Origin: Catonia carolina
Lineage: Eukaryota; Arthropoda; Insecta; Hemiptera; Achilidae
NCBI GenBank assembly: GCA_035578175.1
Contig: JAQMRL010000006.1
Span: forward strand, 60,443,001 to 60,507,000
DNA: 64,000 bases
Direction of reading: 5' to 3'
The notes beneath the pieces were generated by a model. The model had not been told where the DNA came from and made no database searches. It saw only the letters and a program-made list of their open reading frames with translations. A program made the translations under genes and the position numbers. This document shows, one piece after another, positions 11,676-21,429 of the stretch. Position 1 is the first letter of the stretch, and each line of letters opens with the position of its first letter.

Positions 11676-12250
11676 TTTTTTTTTTATTATTAACTTTTGA
11701 GACCCCATAGGATCACTTTAGCTCAAGTTCAGGTTTGTTCCAGGGTTGGGTTTCTTTACGAAGCACGCCCTTTTGAGACCGCCTTCCTTTCGTTTGGCCC
11801 ACACTTTCTTAAGACGCTCCGATCTTTGTCTCAGGTCTTTATCGGTAAACACCCTATTGTATACTCTCCTGGGTTTTGGTGCAAATGTTATCATGTTAGC
11901 CTTGATCAGTTGGTCGTACTCTGTTGATTTCGTTAGTAGGTCCTGTTTAGTGATCTTAAGTTCCTCCATATCTTGCTGTACATTTTTCAGCAGCCACTTA
12001 GGTCTCCACACATTATCCCAAAAATGGCTGATCAACCGGTTTACAAGTCTGGAGTTTTCTGTTCTGAGTTGGTGTCCTAGGAATGATATTCTTTTCCTTC
12101 TAAAGTTGTTTGTTAGTGAGGTGATTAGCTTGTAGATGTCTTTGTTTGGGATTAACCGCCACTGTCCTTCAACCATATGCTTTTTGTTTATGCTCTTCCT
12201 CAGTATTCATCTTTATATTTTCTCAATTCTGTCGGTGTCTCCCACGCGAT
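11676..12250 (-). pseudogene. non-LTR retrotransposon (LINE), 3' end of the reverse-transcriptase ORF
   Basis: The minus strand carries the region that follows the reverse transcriptase domain in many LINE ORF2 proteins. It includes KRISFLGHQLRTENSRLVNR and then NVQQDMEELKIT, with a basic tail ending KKVWAKRKEG and a stop at 11718. The frame can be followed upstream to about 12250, where RKSINKKH aligns with RTIINKKH of the copy at 26152-26744, but two stop codons interrupt it. A poly(A) tail follows on the minus strand (T run 11676-11686 on plus). The copy is 5'-truncated and dead. I cannot assign the clade from this part. Confidence 0.7.
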
Positions 12251-12254
12251 ACGG

Positions 12255-12560
12255 CCCGAATTTGATGAATCGAGTTTTCACCGGAAATACACGTTTTCAA
12301 GCCCTCTGATCTCAAAAAACATGATTTTATCGATTGGTCTGTGTGTGTGTGTGCGCGCGCGCGCGCTTTCGGAGAGAACTCTATTTCGAAAAATAGGCAT
12401 GAAAACAATAGGCTACTTTCCTTCCCTATTTAATTAGATAGGGCAAGAAATACCAAAAATCTGGTGTAAAACACTCACAGGACTTTCTCTTGCCAATGTA
12501 AATAACGATCAATATAACCTACCTAACAAACAACAATCCATGATTGATGACGAAAACAAT
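12255..12560. mobile_element. family B fold-back remnant with TG/CG tract
   Basis: The left half is family B in plus orientation (ATCGAGTTTTCACCGG, ATTGGTCTGTGTGTGTG) up to a (TG)n(CG)n tract at 12340-12366. Immediately after it the sequence switches to family B in minus orientation (CTCTATTTCGAAAAATAGG, GGCAAGA, then AAAAATCTGGTGTAAAACAC). The junction of the two orientations is at the alternating purine-pyrimidine tract. Confidence 0.6.
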
Positions 12561-13322
12561 AACTGTTTAATTACAATAAAACCAAAATTAATTGAAATCG
12601 TACATTTATAAAATTAGTATGTTTAGTTTATTGAAGAGAATCAAACTGGACACAAAGGATATGAGTTTGATTAAGTATTTGGGGAGTATCTAAGGATGAC
12701 CAACAACCACCAAAGGGTGAATTATACGGACAGTTGAAATTAGTAGAGGATGGGGTAGTTGTAAACGATTTAGAAGGGTTTACTACTCATATAGGACTTT
12801 ATTGGAGGGAGAAGGTTTACATTGGTTAATAACGAGTGAAGGCGAACGGAGGGTATCGAAAACGACTTGACTTTACAGTATAAAGTACTACTACTGTAGA
12901 AAAGCTTGTATTTGGTTTATTGCAAAAGACAAAAGCGTCCAGTTTCGTCCTTGTCGTCATAATCTATCTCTTACAGTTTGTTGTCCACCCTAAACTTAGC
13001 AGAACAAAATAACAGACGACATCCCTCTACCCCCGTTCCAACTTTTATCCTTCTAATTTTTTATTTCCCCCTTTTTATTAGTTTCTATAATCCCTTTCAT
13101 TAATAGAATACCCTTAAGCAATATCGGGGTAAAATGGTTCTAGATATATATAGACAATAATGTAATACCGTATGGCACAGATGGTGACAGATACGACACA
13201 TTCAAGATTGGAATAATTTGCTTTTAAAATATGCAGACGCACGTACGATTCGATAACCCATACTCTACAATACATCCTTTCTTCTTTCACCTACTTAATC
13301 ACCCAACGGGTACCCTTTTTAC
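12561..13322. other. no gene recognised
   Basis: AT-rich sequence with a pyrimidine-rich stretch near 13020-13110. No element is recognised up to the piggyBac left end. Confidence 0.5.
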
Positions 13323-13371
13323 TTAACCCGCGATCGGTCTACCTTATTTGAATCCCGCGATCGGTCAACTG
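13323..13371. repeat. piggyBac left terminus: TTAA, terminal repeat, internal repeat
   Basis: TTAA at 13323-13326 is followed by the 18-bp terminal repeat. A second copy of CCCGCGATCGGTCAACTG in the same orientation follows at 13354-13371. Doubled words of this kind near piggyBac-like ends are plausible transposase binding sites; that role is inferred. Confidence 0.75.
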
Positions 13372-13769
13372 TATAGGAGAAATCTAACATTTGATACACT
13401 GTTGTTTCTTGTCCTATAACTACACTAATACTCGTCAAATTGCACTGTTGATTAACTTATCTTTGTTTGGAGACCTTTGTATTACATTTTTTGTACTTCT
13501 GAAAAAAATTGAAAATTTCCCGAATTTTTTTTTGACTTTTTGGCTACCGTGAGTTATTTAGATTACTATTGCTACATGTTTATTATGAAACGATTTTTTA
13601 CAAAAGGTCCCTGAAATAAGTTCACAACTTTCAGAAATTATAATAATTTTATTGCTCGATATAATAATAGTAATCATTAAAAATTTTGATAATTATAAAA
13701 TTGATGATTTGATATCGATTTTTGATTTGATTTTGGATGTAAAAGTGTGATTGGATTTTCTTCTCTTAT

Positions 13770-15851
13770 CTACTCTCCGTCTTCTGAAATGCATTCAAGA
13801 CATATGTAAATCGTCTTGCCCGTGTGCTCTTTGCAGATAGACTTGGAGCACGAGTTACATTTCTGTGACGTAAATCGGTTTTTACGCACTGGACAGTAAG
13901 CACATCTGGGTGGACGTCCTGCGACAGCTGAAAAAACACGAAGGTATAACTAAACTGCGGTAAACGTAAGCAAGTATTTTACGAGAAAATATAAAATTAG
14001 TGCAAAAAATTTAATAATTTAGAAAATACAAAAATATTTACACACAAAAATCTATTGTGCTAATAATTAATTAATGTAAATAGTTCAAATTATTTGTTAG
14101 ATTCTATTTCTAAGTTTATTTTGAGTTTCCTTAGTTATTCTTTAGGCCTTCTTGTTTACTTAATTTTTCAGTAATTTTGTACGGTACAGTTTAAATAAAC
14201 ACTTACCTTTCGGCTGCTGTTGCGTTGGATATTCTGGCCCAAGGACAGTTTTGATAGCAGTCTTGATTGGAATTTGCAGGCAGTCGATTGTAGCTCGGTG
14301 AAGTAAATGAGGTTTTCCCAAGTTCTTCGCGAGTGCAGTGATGAAATTTCTTCTCATAATTTTTTTCCCCGTATTAAATTTATAAATAACTTGCGCGTTA
14401 ATGGTGGAGAGATTGAGAAGACCGCAAAAAATAGTAAGAGGCCATCTGTTACTGATTCTTTTTACGCTGTACTCTTTCTTCATCCTGTCTACAACGTCAA
14501 CTCCGCCTTTTGTCGAATTGTAAAATGTGATAACTTCTGGTTTGTTTTCACGCGATTCAGGGTCAATTACACCATTACTGTGAAACGTAGACAGCATTAG
14601 AACATTTCTTTTCTTTTGTGGGACGAAAGAAACGAGTAAAGTTCTATTAGGATCAGTACCATACCCAAAAACAGTACTACCAACTGGCCTTTCAGTCACA
14701 GTTTTGAACTCTGGAGGCAACTGTGGCTTGTTCTTTCTTACAGTTCCGACAATAGTAGTTCGGTAGTTTGCATAAAGATCATTGGCCAAAGGGACAGATG
14801 TAAAGTAATTGTCCATAGTAACATTCCTTCCAGCGTTTTGAACTGGTTCAATCATTCTTTTCACAACACTGTCAACTGAATTGTCCAAAAAGTAGGGACC
14901 CTGAGGCTGTTTTCCTGCGTATACTTCCAAGTTTACAGTGTAGAAAGTTTTAGCATCAGTTAGGGCGTAAATTTTTATGCCGTACTTATCCGGTTTGTTG
15001 GCTATATATTGCCGGAATTTACACTTGCCTCTAAAGGCCTCTAACATTTCGTCGAGAGTTAGATAAGCTCCTGGCGTGTAGCTTTCTTTACAACATTTTG
15101 TAAAATTTTCTAAAATGTCTCTTATGGGTGCCAAGTTGTCAAATTTTTTACGCTCGTCTCGACTGCATTTATCGTCAAATCGTATAGCTCGTAGAAGTTG
15201 GTGAAATCTTTTTTCGGACATGACAGCTCTGAAATATTCTGGTGCCGTTCCATCACCTTTCCACATTTCAGATGTGTTCAAATGGTTGGCTTTCTTCACA
15301 CCTGACATGTATAAAACTCCAAGAAATGCTAATATTTCATTAAAATTTGTAGGCGGGCAATCTAAGGATTGGCGAGAATAATTAGTTGCCATTTCGACGA
15401 GTTCTACATTTGTAAATCGGACTATCTCAGCAATAGTTTGGTCTGGAAAATATATTTTCCAACAATCAGGAATTTCTGTGCAGTTTTTAGCAGAATTTTT
15501 TACTCCTGGTAGCTTTATAAAAATATTTTGTTTAGGTACTTTAGTGTTACAAATTGGCTTGTGAACTTGCCATTTAGTTAGTCCATCTTTTCCAACATAC
15601 TGCGGCCCAGATGGAAGTGGTCTTTTTCTACAATCAGCAATTGTTGGAGCAGACGCTATTGGTGAAGTAGAACGAATTATTGCTGGCTTAGCAATCACTT
15701 GTTCATCCTCACTATCTGATTGTTCAGTGTCTGTAATATGGTTGGAATGTTCAGAGGGACAATCACTTTCACTATCACTTTCAACTATGTCAATAGTTTC
15801 CGACTCCTCAAGCCAACACAGAATCTCTTCATCCTGAGGTTTACTTGCCAT
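13770..15851 (-). CDS. piggyBac-like transposase, two exons, apparently intact
   Basis: This is the DDE transposase that would excise and insert the surrounding element at TTAA sites. Exon 1 runs 15851-14207, exon 2 runs 13927-13770, and together they give 600 residues. The N-terminus (about 1-60) is acidic and Ser/Glu rich. The DDE_Tnp_1_7 core follows. The catalytic aspartates are present: D267 in YLTLDE, D347 in TMDNYF, and D452 and D455 in GGVDVVDRM, then the conserved NRWP. They match D268, D346, D447 and D450 of the moth piggyBac in motif and order. Exon 2 encodes a cysteine-rich domain, C557-x2-C560, C572-x2-C575, C580-x2-H583, C591-x2-C594, which in the family binds the element ends. 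The ATG at 15851 is the first in frame and gives a family-typical length. Without splicing the frame stops at 14160 and loses this domain. No stop or frameshift is visible, so it could be functional. Confidence 0.9.
13928..14206 (-). other. predicted intron in the piggyBac-like transposase
   Basis: The donor reads AAAG|GTAAGT with the intron beginning at 14206. The acceptor reads TTTTTTCAG|CT with exon 2 starting at 13927. The intron is 279 bp, phase 1. Splicing joins PTQQQPK to a run that enters the cysteine-rich domain in frame. The strong consensus sites and the conserved domain beyond them support it; no transcript has been seen. Confidence 0.8.
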
Positions 15852-16069
15852 AATAAAAAATATAGTCTATATATACTTCAATATATGATACACGTAGAAT
15901 ATATACAACACTAGATAAATAATATAAACTAAATAATAATAATAAATTAAATAATAAACACTTAATTAATTATTATAAAACCATAAAAAACATAAGAAAA
16001 TACCTTAATATTAACTAAAGAAAAAAACAATAGCTCACAATTTACTAACACAAACGGTCAACCGCATAG

Positions 16070-16307
16070 AACAATTCTAACTACAGGAGTGACGCGAACG
16101 GTCAAGCGTATAGATTACTACTAACGGTCGTGGGCGGGCTTACCCCCCGCTCTTAAATGAACATGACACCGACAAAAAATCATAAAGCAAATCGTTGTTT
16201 GGGCATAGCTTGGGTTTGACATCTGTCAGACTGGAAATAAAAAAGTTTTCTTCAGAGCATATTTTTTTGTTAGGGTCAATCTAACAGGTTGACCGATCGC
16301 GGGTGAA
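16070..16307. repeat. piggyBac right terminus with subterminal repeats
   Basis: The right terminal repeat occupies 16286-16303, followed by TGAA where TTAA is expected. Inside it, AACGGTCAACCGCATAG (about 16050) and AACGGTCAAGCGTATAG (about 16096) resemble the left internal word CGGTCAACTGTATAG (13362), in the same strand orientation. Confidence 0.65.
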
Positions 16308-16504
16308 AATCGACAATAAATTTAAATAATCTTACAATTTTAATTTAATTTTATAATGTGTTTTCAATTATTTATCGCTATAATAAATTAGTTTTTTTTT
16401 AAAATTAATTGTTTTAAAATCACATCAACACCAAAGTTTAAAAGCACATACAAAAATTAATCTTTAACAATTTTTACAAAAATTGTTAATGCATAATTAT
16501 AAAA

Positions 16505-17040
16505 CTGCCAATAACACACAGGTGGAGAGCTAAATTATTTGTAATCGATCTTCTACCTCCAGGGTTACAAAAATGGTTGTTTCTTATCGTATAGTCAGCC
16601 AATTATATGACTGAATCATAAAAGAACAGAATAAATAGAATTTTTTTTTTGGTTTTACGTCCGACTGATTTGCAATTACTGCTAATGCATACGGTAAGAA
16701 GGATGATAGATGAAGATAAGTGATGGAGAAATCCCAGGCCTGAACGGGAATCGAACCCGGGACCCCAGCATAGAAAGCCAGTTGCGCTAACCACAAAGGC
16801 AAAGAAGAGGTAGACATGTAAAAGACACTAGTCAGAGTTATCTCATTTGAAAGTAATGAATTTCATTATTCAACCATACCCAGTGAATAAAGCGAAGGTG
16901 TCATTTGCAGGGTGAAATATAAATGTGATTTTCGCAGGGCCTGGCATGCTGTTAAGCATACTTTTTAACTCAGTGAGAAAGGCAAATGTAAACCACCTCA
17001 CTCCTCGTTTTACTTAGTGAAAACCTCTAGAGGTTCTAGA
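16505..17040 (+). mobile_element. SINE-A copy split by a tRNA-SINE
   Basis: The head (GCCAATAACACACAGGTGGA) to AAAGAACAGAATAAATAGAA lies left of the insert. The remainder runs from AAGAAGAGGTAGACATG (about 16802) to AAACCTCTAGAGGTTCTAG (about 17040). The last 30 bp or so of the family, including the (AAC)n tail, are missing. Confidence 0.75.
16640..16801 (-). mobile_element. tRNA-derived SINE (SINE-C) inside SINE-A
   Basis: On the minus strand it has TTGTGGTTAGCGCAACTGG, then CCCGGGTTCGATTCCCG and a tail with GCATTAGCAGTAATTGCAAA and CAGTCGGACGTAAAACC. It ends in an A run (T run 16641-16650 on plus). It interrupts SINE-A at AGAACAG|AAGAGGTAG; both sides keep a diverged form of that target. 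Confidence 0.8.
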
Positions 17041-17059
17041 GGGAATGAAAACCCAACCA

Positions 17060-17545
17060 TTTGTAGGTTAATTTTCATTTTGCGTTATTCACTCATAATT
17101 AAAATAAGTTATGTTTTTCATTTTACATTGTTAACTCTGGTCGGCTAATTAAATGACTGAAGCTTTTAAGAACAGAAGAGGTAGAGATGTTAAAGACACA
17201 AGTTACAGTTATCTCCACTGAAAGTAATGAATTTTATTATAGAGAAGACTCGGTGATGAATGAAGCGAAGGTGTCATATGCAGGGAAGAAAAAAGTGCTT
17301 TTCAAAGGGCATGACATGTAGATAAGCATATTTTTAACTCAGTGAAGAAGGCAATTGTAAACCACCTCACTCCTCGTTTTACTTAGTGAAAACCTCAGAG
17401 GTTCAAAACAGTTTTTCGGGGGTTGTTTTTCATTTTACATTATTTACTCAAGATTAAACATAAAGTATAACATATTTCAATAGTTCATTATCTATATTGG
17501 CAAGAGAAAGTCATGAGTGTTTCACACCATACTTTTACTTTTTAT
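17060..17545 (+). mobile_element. SINE-A segment fused to family B ends
   Basis: 17060-17130 resembles the family B 3' part (TTAATTTTCATTTTGCGTTA, ACTCATAATTAAAATAAG). 17145-17420 is SINE-A from TCGGCTAATTAAATGACTG to CAGAGGTTCAAAACAG. The sequence returns at about 17421 to the family B 3' end (TTTTTCATTTTACATTATTT through GGCAAGAGAAAGTCATGAGTG). The same fusion point recurs at about 18065. Confidence 0.65.
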
Positions 17546-17649
17546 TACAATTAATCGATTAACATAATTTTTTAATTTATTTAGTCACACTAACAGCATG
17601 GTTTTAGCTATGGGTCATGTAAGTAGAACGTTGGGTTTCGACTTGTAAT

Positions 17650-17720
17650 AATTTCCTAGCCGGAATTCGAATACGGGACCACCAGGGTAACAAGCTACCA
17701 ATACACTACAAAGGTGGACA
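17650..17720 (-). mobile_element. tRNA-like SINE head, degenerate
   Basis: On the minus strand, TTTGTAGTGTATTGGTAGC resembles an A box and CCGTATTCGAATTCCGG resembles a B box. The tail was not identified. Not a tRNA gene. Confidence 0.5.
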
Positions 17721-18019
17721 GTAGCCTACTGGTTACTTTAAAAAAAAAGAAGTTACAGATAACGTATAATTTCTATAATACACTCTTGGATGCACAAAGA
17801 GCGACTTGTATTCATACTTTTTCTCATATATTATTCGAAACTAAAATTTAAACTGATCTGTACGGTTTTCATAACTTACTGAAGCTAAAAAAAAAAGAAA
17901 ATAGGGTTTCGAAGGACATGTTCTTGCGTATGTCTGCGTGTGTTTTTCGTCCTAAAAGAAACATTGTAAGTCCAATTCATCTGAACCTTGAAAATAAGAT
18001 TTCCTCAACATACCCAGAG

Positions 18020-18225
18020 TGATTTTTACTCGTTTTACTTAGTAAAAACCTCAGAGATTCAAACCAGTCTTTCGGGGGTTGTTTTTCATTTTACACTCTT
18101 TACTGAAGATTAAACATAGGGTATATACTTCAATATTTACATTGTACATTATCTACATTGGCAAGAGAAATTTGTGAGTGTTTCACACCAGATTTTTACC
18201 TTTTATTACAAATTAATCGATGATA
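18020..18225 (+). mobile_element. second copy of the SINE-A / family B fusion
   Basis: SINE-A words (TTTTACTTAGTAAAAACCTC, GATTCAAACCAGTC) run directly into TTCGGGGGTTGTTTTTCATT and the family B 3' end, finishing GTTTCACACCAGATTTTTAC. It matches 17380-17560 across the junction and on into the downstream TTTTATTACAATTAATCGAT flank, so the fused segment itself was copied. Confidence 0.65.
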
Positions 18226-18847
18226 ACTACAATTACAAAATTAAATTAATATCATTTTGTTATAACAAAGTAATAATTAATACAAATTTGAAAGAAACGT
18301 TAATTAATTTAGGCGTTAACTAAAATTCGGATGAAAAATAGCGCATTAAAATTTATGTAAACGAAGATATCATGTGAAAATACCCTTTGGCTTGAAAAAA
18401 ATGTTCATTCAATATTACAGAACGAAAAACAACAAAAACTATACAAAAAAACAGTAAAAAATGTTGAAACAGCAAACTGTTACGCGCCATTAGATTTTAC
18501 GTGCGCTCGTACACGAACTGACATTTTGTTATTTACGTTGTAATAATGCTGAAACAGCACCGCCATTTTACAAGCGCAAACTAAAAGAGAAAAAGTAATC
18601 ATTTGCGTTGTAATAATCAGAATGAAAACCCATCATCAAAACCACAAAAAGAATAAAAAATGTTTTACAAATGTCATTACTCATTGTGAACTGGCAAAAT
18701 CTGGATAACATCCAATATGATATAGCCTAGTAATACGTGAACACGTCCATAATTTAAAAAACATAACTTTAATAATTACATCCTCACAGTTTTAACGAAA
18801 AATCAATAAATCGTTATTTAATTGTTTGCAAAAATGCCATAATTTAA
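18226..18847. other. no gene recognised
   Basis: AT-rich sequence. Two loosely similar blocks (CATTTTACAAGCGC / GTTACGCGCCATTAGA) do not form a clear repeat. Confidence 0.45.
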
Positions 18848-18912
18848 ATAAAAATCTGGTGTAAAACAATCATACGACTTTCTCTTGCCAATGTACATAA
18901 TAAAACATAAGC
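18848..18912 (-). mobile_element. family B fragment, terminal piece
   Basis: AAAAATCTGGTGTAAAACAA then ACTTTCTCTTGCCAATGTAC is the family B 3' end on the minus strand. The rest of the copy is absent. Confidence 0.65.
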
Positions 18913-18945
18913 AACTCCATGACCCAATGAGATGAGAATGATATA

Positions 18946-19780
18946 CAGGGTGATTCACGAAGATATGCAGAAACTTTGGGAGCTCATTGTACATTAAAAA
19001 ATAATGAAAAAGTTTATATAAACATGGGTCCGGAAATGCTTCGTTTCCGAGTTACGGCTAGCGAAAGATTTCGCCCGGATTTCAGCTCACCAGGTGAAAT
19101 GAGGTCTTCCTGGAATTCTGGTAAGGTAGATTAAGAAGCGAATTCAATCATTTCTTATGGTTTTTGATCTGATAAATTGAATAAAACAGGTCCCAGAACT
19201 GTAAGTTAAATAGTTTTTAAGAAAACCAGTGTCAAATGCAAAAAATGGAGTGAAAACACATTTTTTCATCTTTGGGCATGAATAACTTTGTTATTTCACC
19301 AAAAAATAGTTAAAATTTTCAATAAAACATGTAGAAAATTTTATTCTGAACAAACCGGTGTAAATTAAGTACACAGAAAGCGAATAGATGTTTGATTAAA
19401 TGAATTTTTATTCATAAGAGTACAAAGTAAAATTAACCGGAAAAACTAAGATGAAAAAATGTGCTTTTTCTCACTCCATTTTTTGCATTTGACAATGGTT
19501 TTCTCAAAAACTATTTAACTTACAGTTCTGGGACCTATTTTATTCAATTTATTAGGTCAAAAACCATAAGTAACGATTGAATTCGCCCCTTAATCTACCT
19601 TACCAGAATTTCAGGAAGACCTCATTTCACCTGGTGATCTGAAATCCGGGGGAAATCTTTCGCTAGCCGTAACTCGGTAATAAAGCATTTCCGGACCCAT
19701 GTTTATATAAACTTTTTTCATTAATTTTTTTATGTACAATGGGTTCCCAAAGTTTCTGCATATCTTCGTGAATCACCCTG
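18946..19780. mobile_element. long-TIR fold-back MITE, TA target
   Basis: An 835-bp element with arms of about 330 bp in inverted orientation (about 18946-19277 and 19449-19780). It begins CAGGGTGATTCACGAAGATA and ends with the reverse complement. TA flanks both sides (18944-18945 and 19781-19782), as in Tc1/mariner-superfamily insertions. The central 170 bp is unique and no transposase is encoded. A second copy is at 59697-60521. Confidence 0.85.
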
Positions 19781-19919
19781 TATGTATGACGCGTAAAATG
19801 AGATGTAATCTTGTACAGACTCAGGCCGACCATTCTTGAAAGAGTATGGTTAGTTGAACCCTAACCATCAAAATTCACCAGAAACCACTGTCTAGTATTC
19901 AAAACCGTGTAAAAGTAAC

Positions 19920-19976
19920 TACTGTATGTCTGTAACTTGATGTCCTCTGGCAGAGAGGAGCAATATGCGGATTGTA
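19920..19976 (+). mobile_element. fragment of a second tRNA-SINE tail (SINE-D)
   Basis: GTCTGTAACTTGATGTCCTC and GAGGAGCAATATGCGG match the tail of the element at 20840-20965 in the opposite orientation. Confidence 0.5.
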
Positions 19977-20434
19977 AAATCATTTCACAAAACATACATC
20001 TAATTTTTTTTTAATTAACTGAAACTTGTCGGAAATGACGTATTTTTATAAAACAAAGTATTTCGCATGTTTTTTGTTTTATAAAATTATTTCGAAAAAC
20101 AACGCTTAATGATATAATATATAATTTACTAAAAGTTTTCTTCTTAAAGAAAAACCTGTATTTTTTTCAAATACATCGTCATTGTTCAACAACTATTTCA
20201 CGGGTTAACATAATATGTGGCAGGATTGTTCTGTAATAATTATATAAAACGATGATGCAAAAAAATTTAACAGAAAATCATTATTTTTTAAGTTACGAGG
20301 ACAGTTTTTTCTTCAAAAACAAAACTGTTACGACATTATACATTGTCTCATTGAGCGTGGTTTTCGAAAATACTCCATTTTCGACAACTTTTAGTAACTT
20401 AAAAAAAATTAAAAATGTTTTCTGAAGTGGTTTT

Positions 20435-20832
20435 GTTGTTGTTTAGGTCATCAGCCAAAAGGCTGGTTTGAACCTGTAGATGTTTTACTAAGTAAATCGA
20501 GGAGTGAAGTGGTTACCATTGCCTTCCTCACTGAGTGGAAAAGTACACTTATCAGCATGCCAGGCCCTCTGAAAAGCATATATTTTCCACTCTGCAAATG
20601 ACACCTTCACTTCATTCACCACAGGGTCTGGCTGTATAATGAAATTCATTACTTTCAGAGGAGATAACTCTGATTAGTGTCTTTTACACCTCTACCTCTT
20701 CTGTTCTTAAATGATTCAGTCATTTAATTGGCTGACCATGTGATAAGAAACAGAACTATTTATTTTAGCCCTGCAACTAACAGATTGAGTGTAAATAATT
20801 TGACACTCCACCTGTCTGTTATGGGCAAGAAA
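20435..20832 (-). mobile_element. SINE-A copy (younger subfamily) with target duplication
   Basis: Full length on the minus strand, from TTGCCCATAACAGACAGGTG to the (AAC)n tail (GTTGTTGTTTAGG on plus). Flanked by TGGTTTT at 20428-20434 and 20833-20839. Confidence 0.85.
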
Positions 20833-20839
20833 TGGTTTT

Positions 20840-20965
20840 TATCATCCGCATATTGCTCTTCTCTGTCGGAGGCCATCAAGTTATAAACAGACAGCACCTT
20901 TACTAGGATTTGAACTAGGAAACTTCGTCTCCTGGCGACGACTTTACCTCTACACCAACGCAATG
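20840..20965 (-). mobile_element. tRNA-derived SINE-D
   Basis: On the minus strand, CATTGCGTTGGTGTAGAGGT (A-box-like) is followed by TAGTTCAAATCCTAG (B-box-like) and a tail with TTATAACTTGATGGCCTC. It abuts the SINE-A target duplication. Not a functional tRNA, because there is no closed acceptor stem. Confidence 0.55.
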
Positions 20966-20984
20966 GATTAAAACATATTAACTT

Positions 20985-21125
20985 TGTTTAACCTTAGTAA
21001 ACAATGAAAAATGAAAAAAACATAACTTAATTTCAATCATGAGTGAATGACGAAAAATGAAAATCAAACTATGTTTGACTTAAAAATACGGAAAATCAAT
21101 AATTGCTTTTAGTTTTAACGATTTC
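20985..21125 (-). mobile_element. family B fragment
   Basis: AAAACATAACTTAATTTCAATCATGAGTG and AAATCAAACT-TGTTTGACTTAAAAATACGG match the family B 3' third on the minus strand. Confidence 0.55.
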
Positions 21126-21429
21126 CTATTGTTTCCGGTCTCAAACAGTCCAGAAAAACAAGAACGTACAGTATTAAATTTAAGTCAAAAGGTACTGTAC
21201 TTTTCGTATAACAAAAAATAAACATTTTACTTCTTCAAGCTACGAGAAACTTCCGAGAAAAAGTTAACATAAGACAAAAACTTACGAAATCTGAAGAACC
21301 AGTATTAATTTCTATTTATTACAGGAAAACGATCATACCTGAAACACAGAATGAAAAAAAATTATTAACACAAAAATTTTCATAAAAACCAGTAAATCTA
21401 TATAATCAACTACAATCCAAATTTACAAT

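Larger units (their letters stand above)
13327..16303 (-). mobile_element. piggyBac-like DNA transposon, complete end to end
   Basis: The element is about 2.98 kb. Its ends are inverted repeats: the left starts CCCGCGATCGGTCTACCT (13327-13344), and the right end read inward on the minus strand starts CCCGCGATCGGTCAACCT (16303-16286), 17 of 18 matching. The left end is preceded by TTAA (13323-13326), the piggyBac target site. The right end is followed by TGAA (16304-16307), one base off. A second CCCGCGATCGGTCAACTG lies inside the left end at 13354-13371, and related GCGAACGGTCAAGCGTATAG words lie inside the right end near 16093. It carries one spliced transposase gene on the minus strand. Confidence 0.9.
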
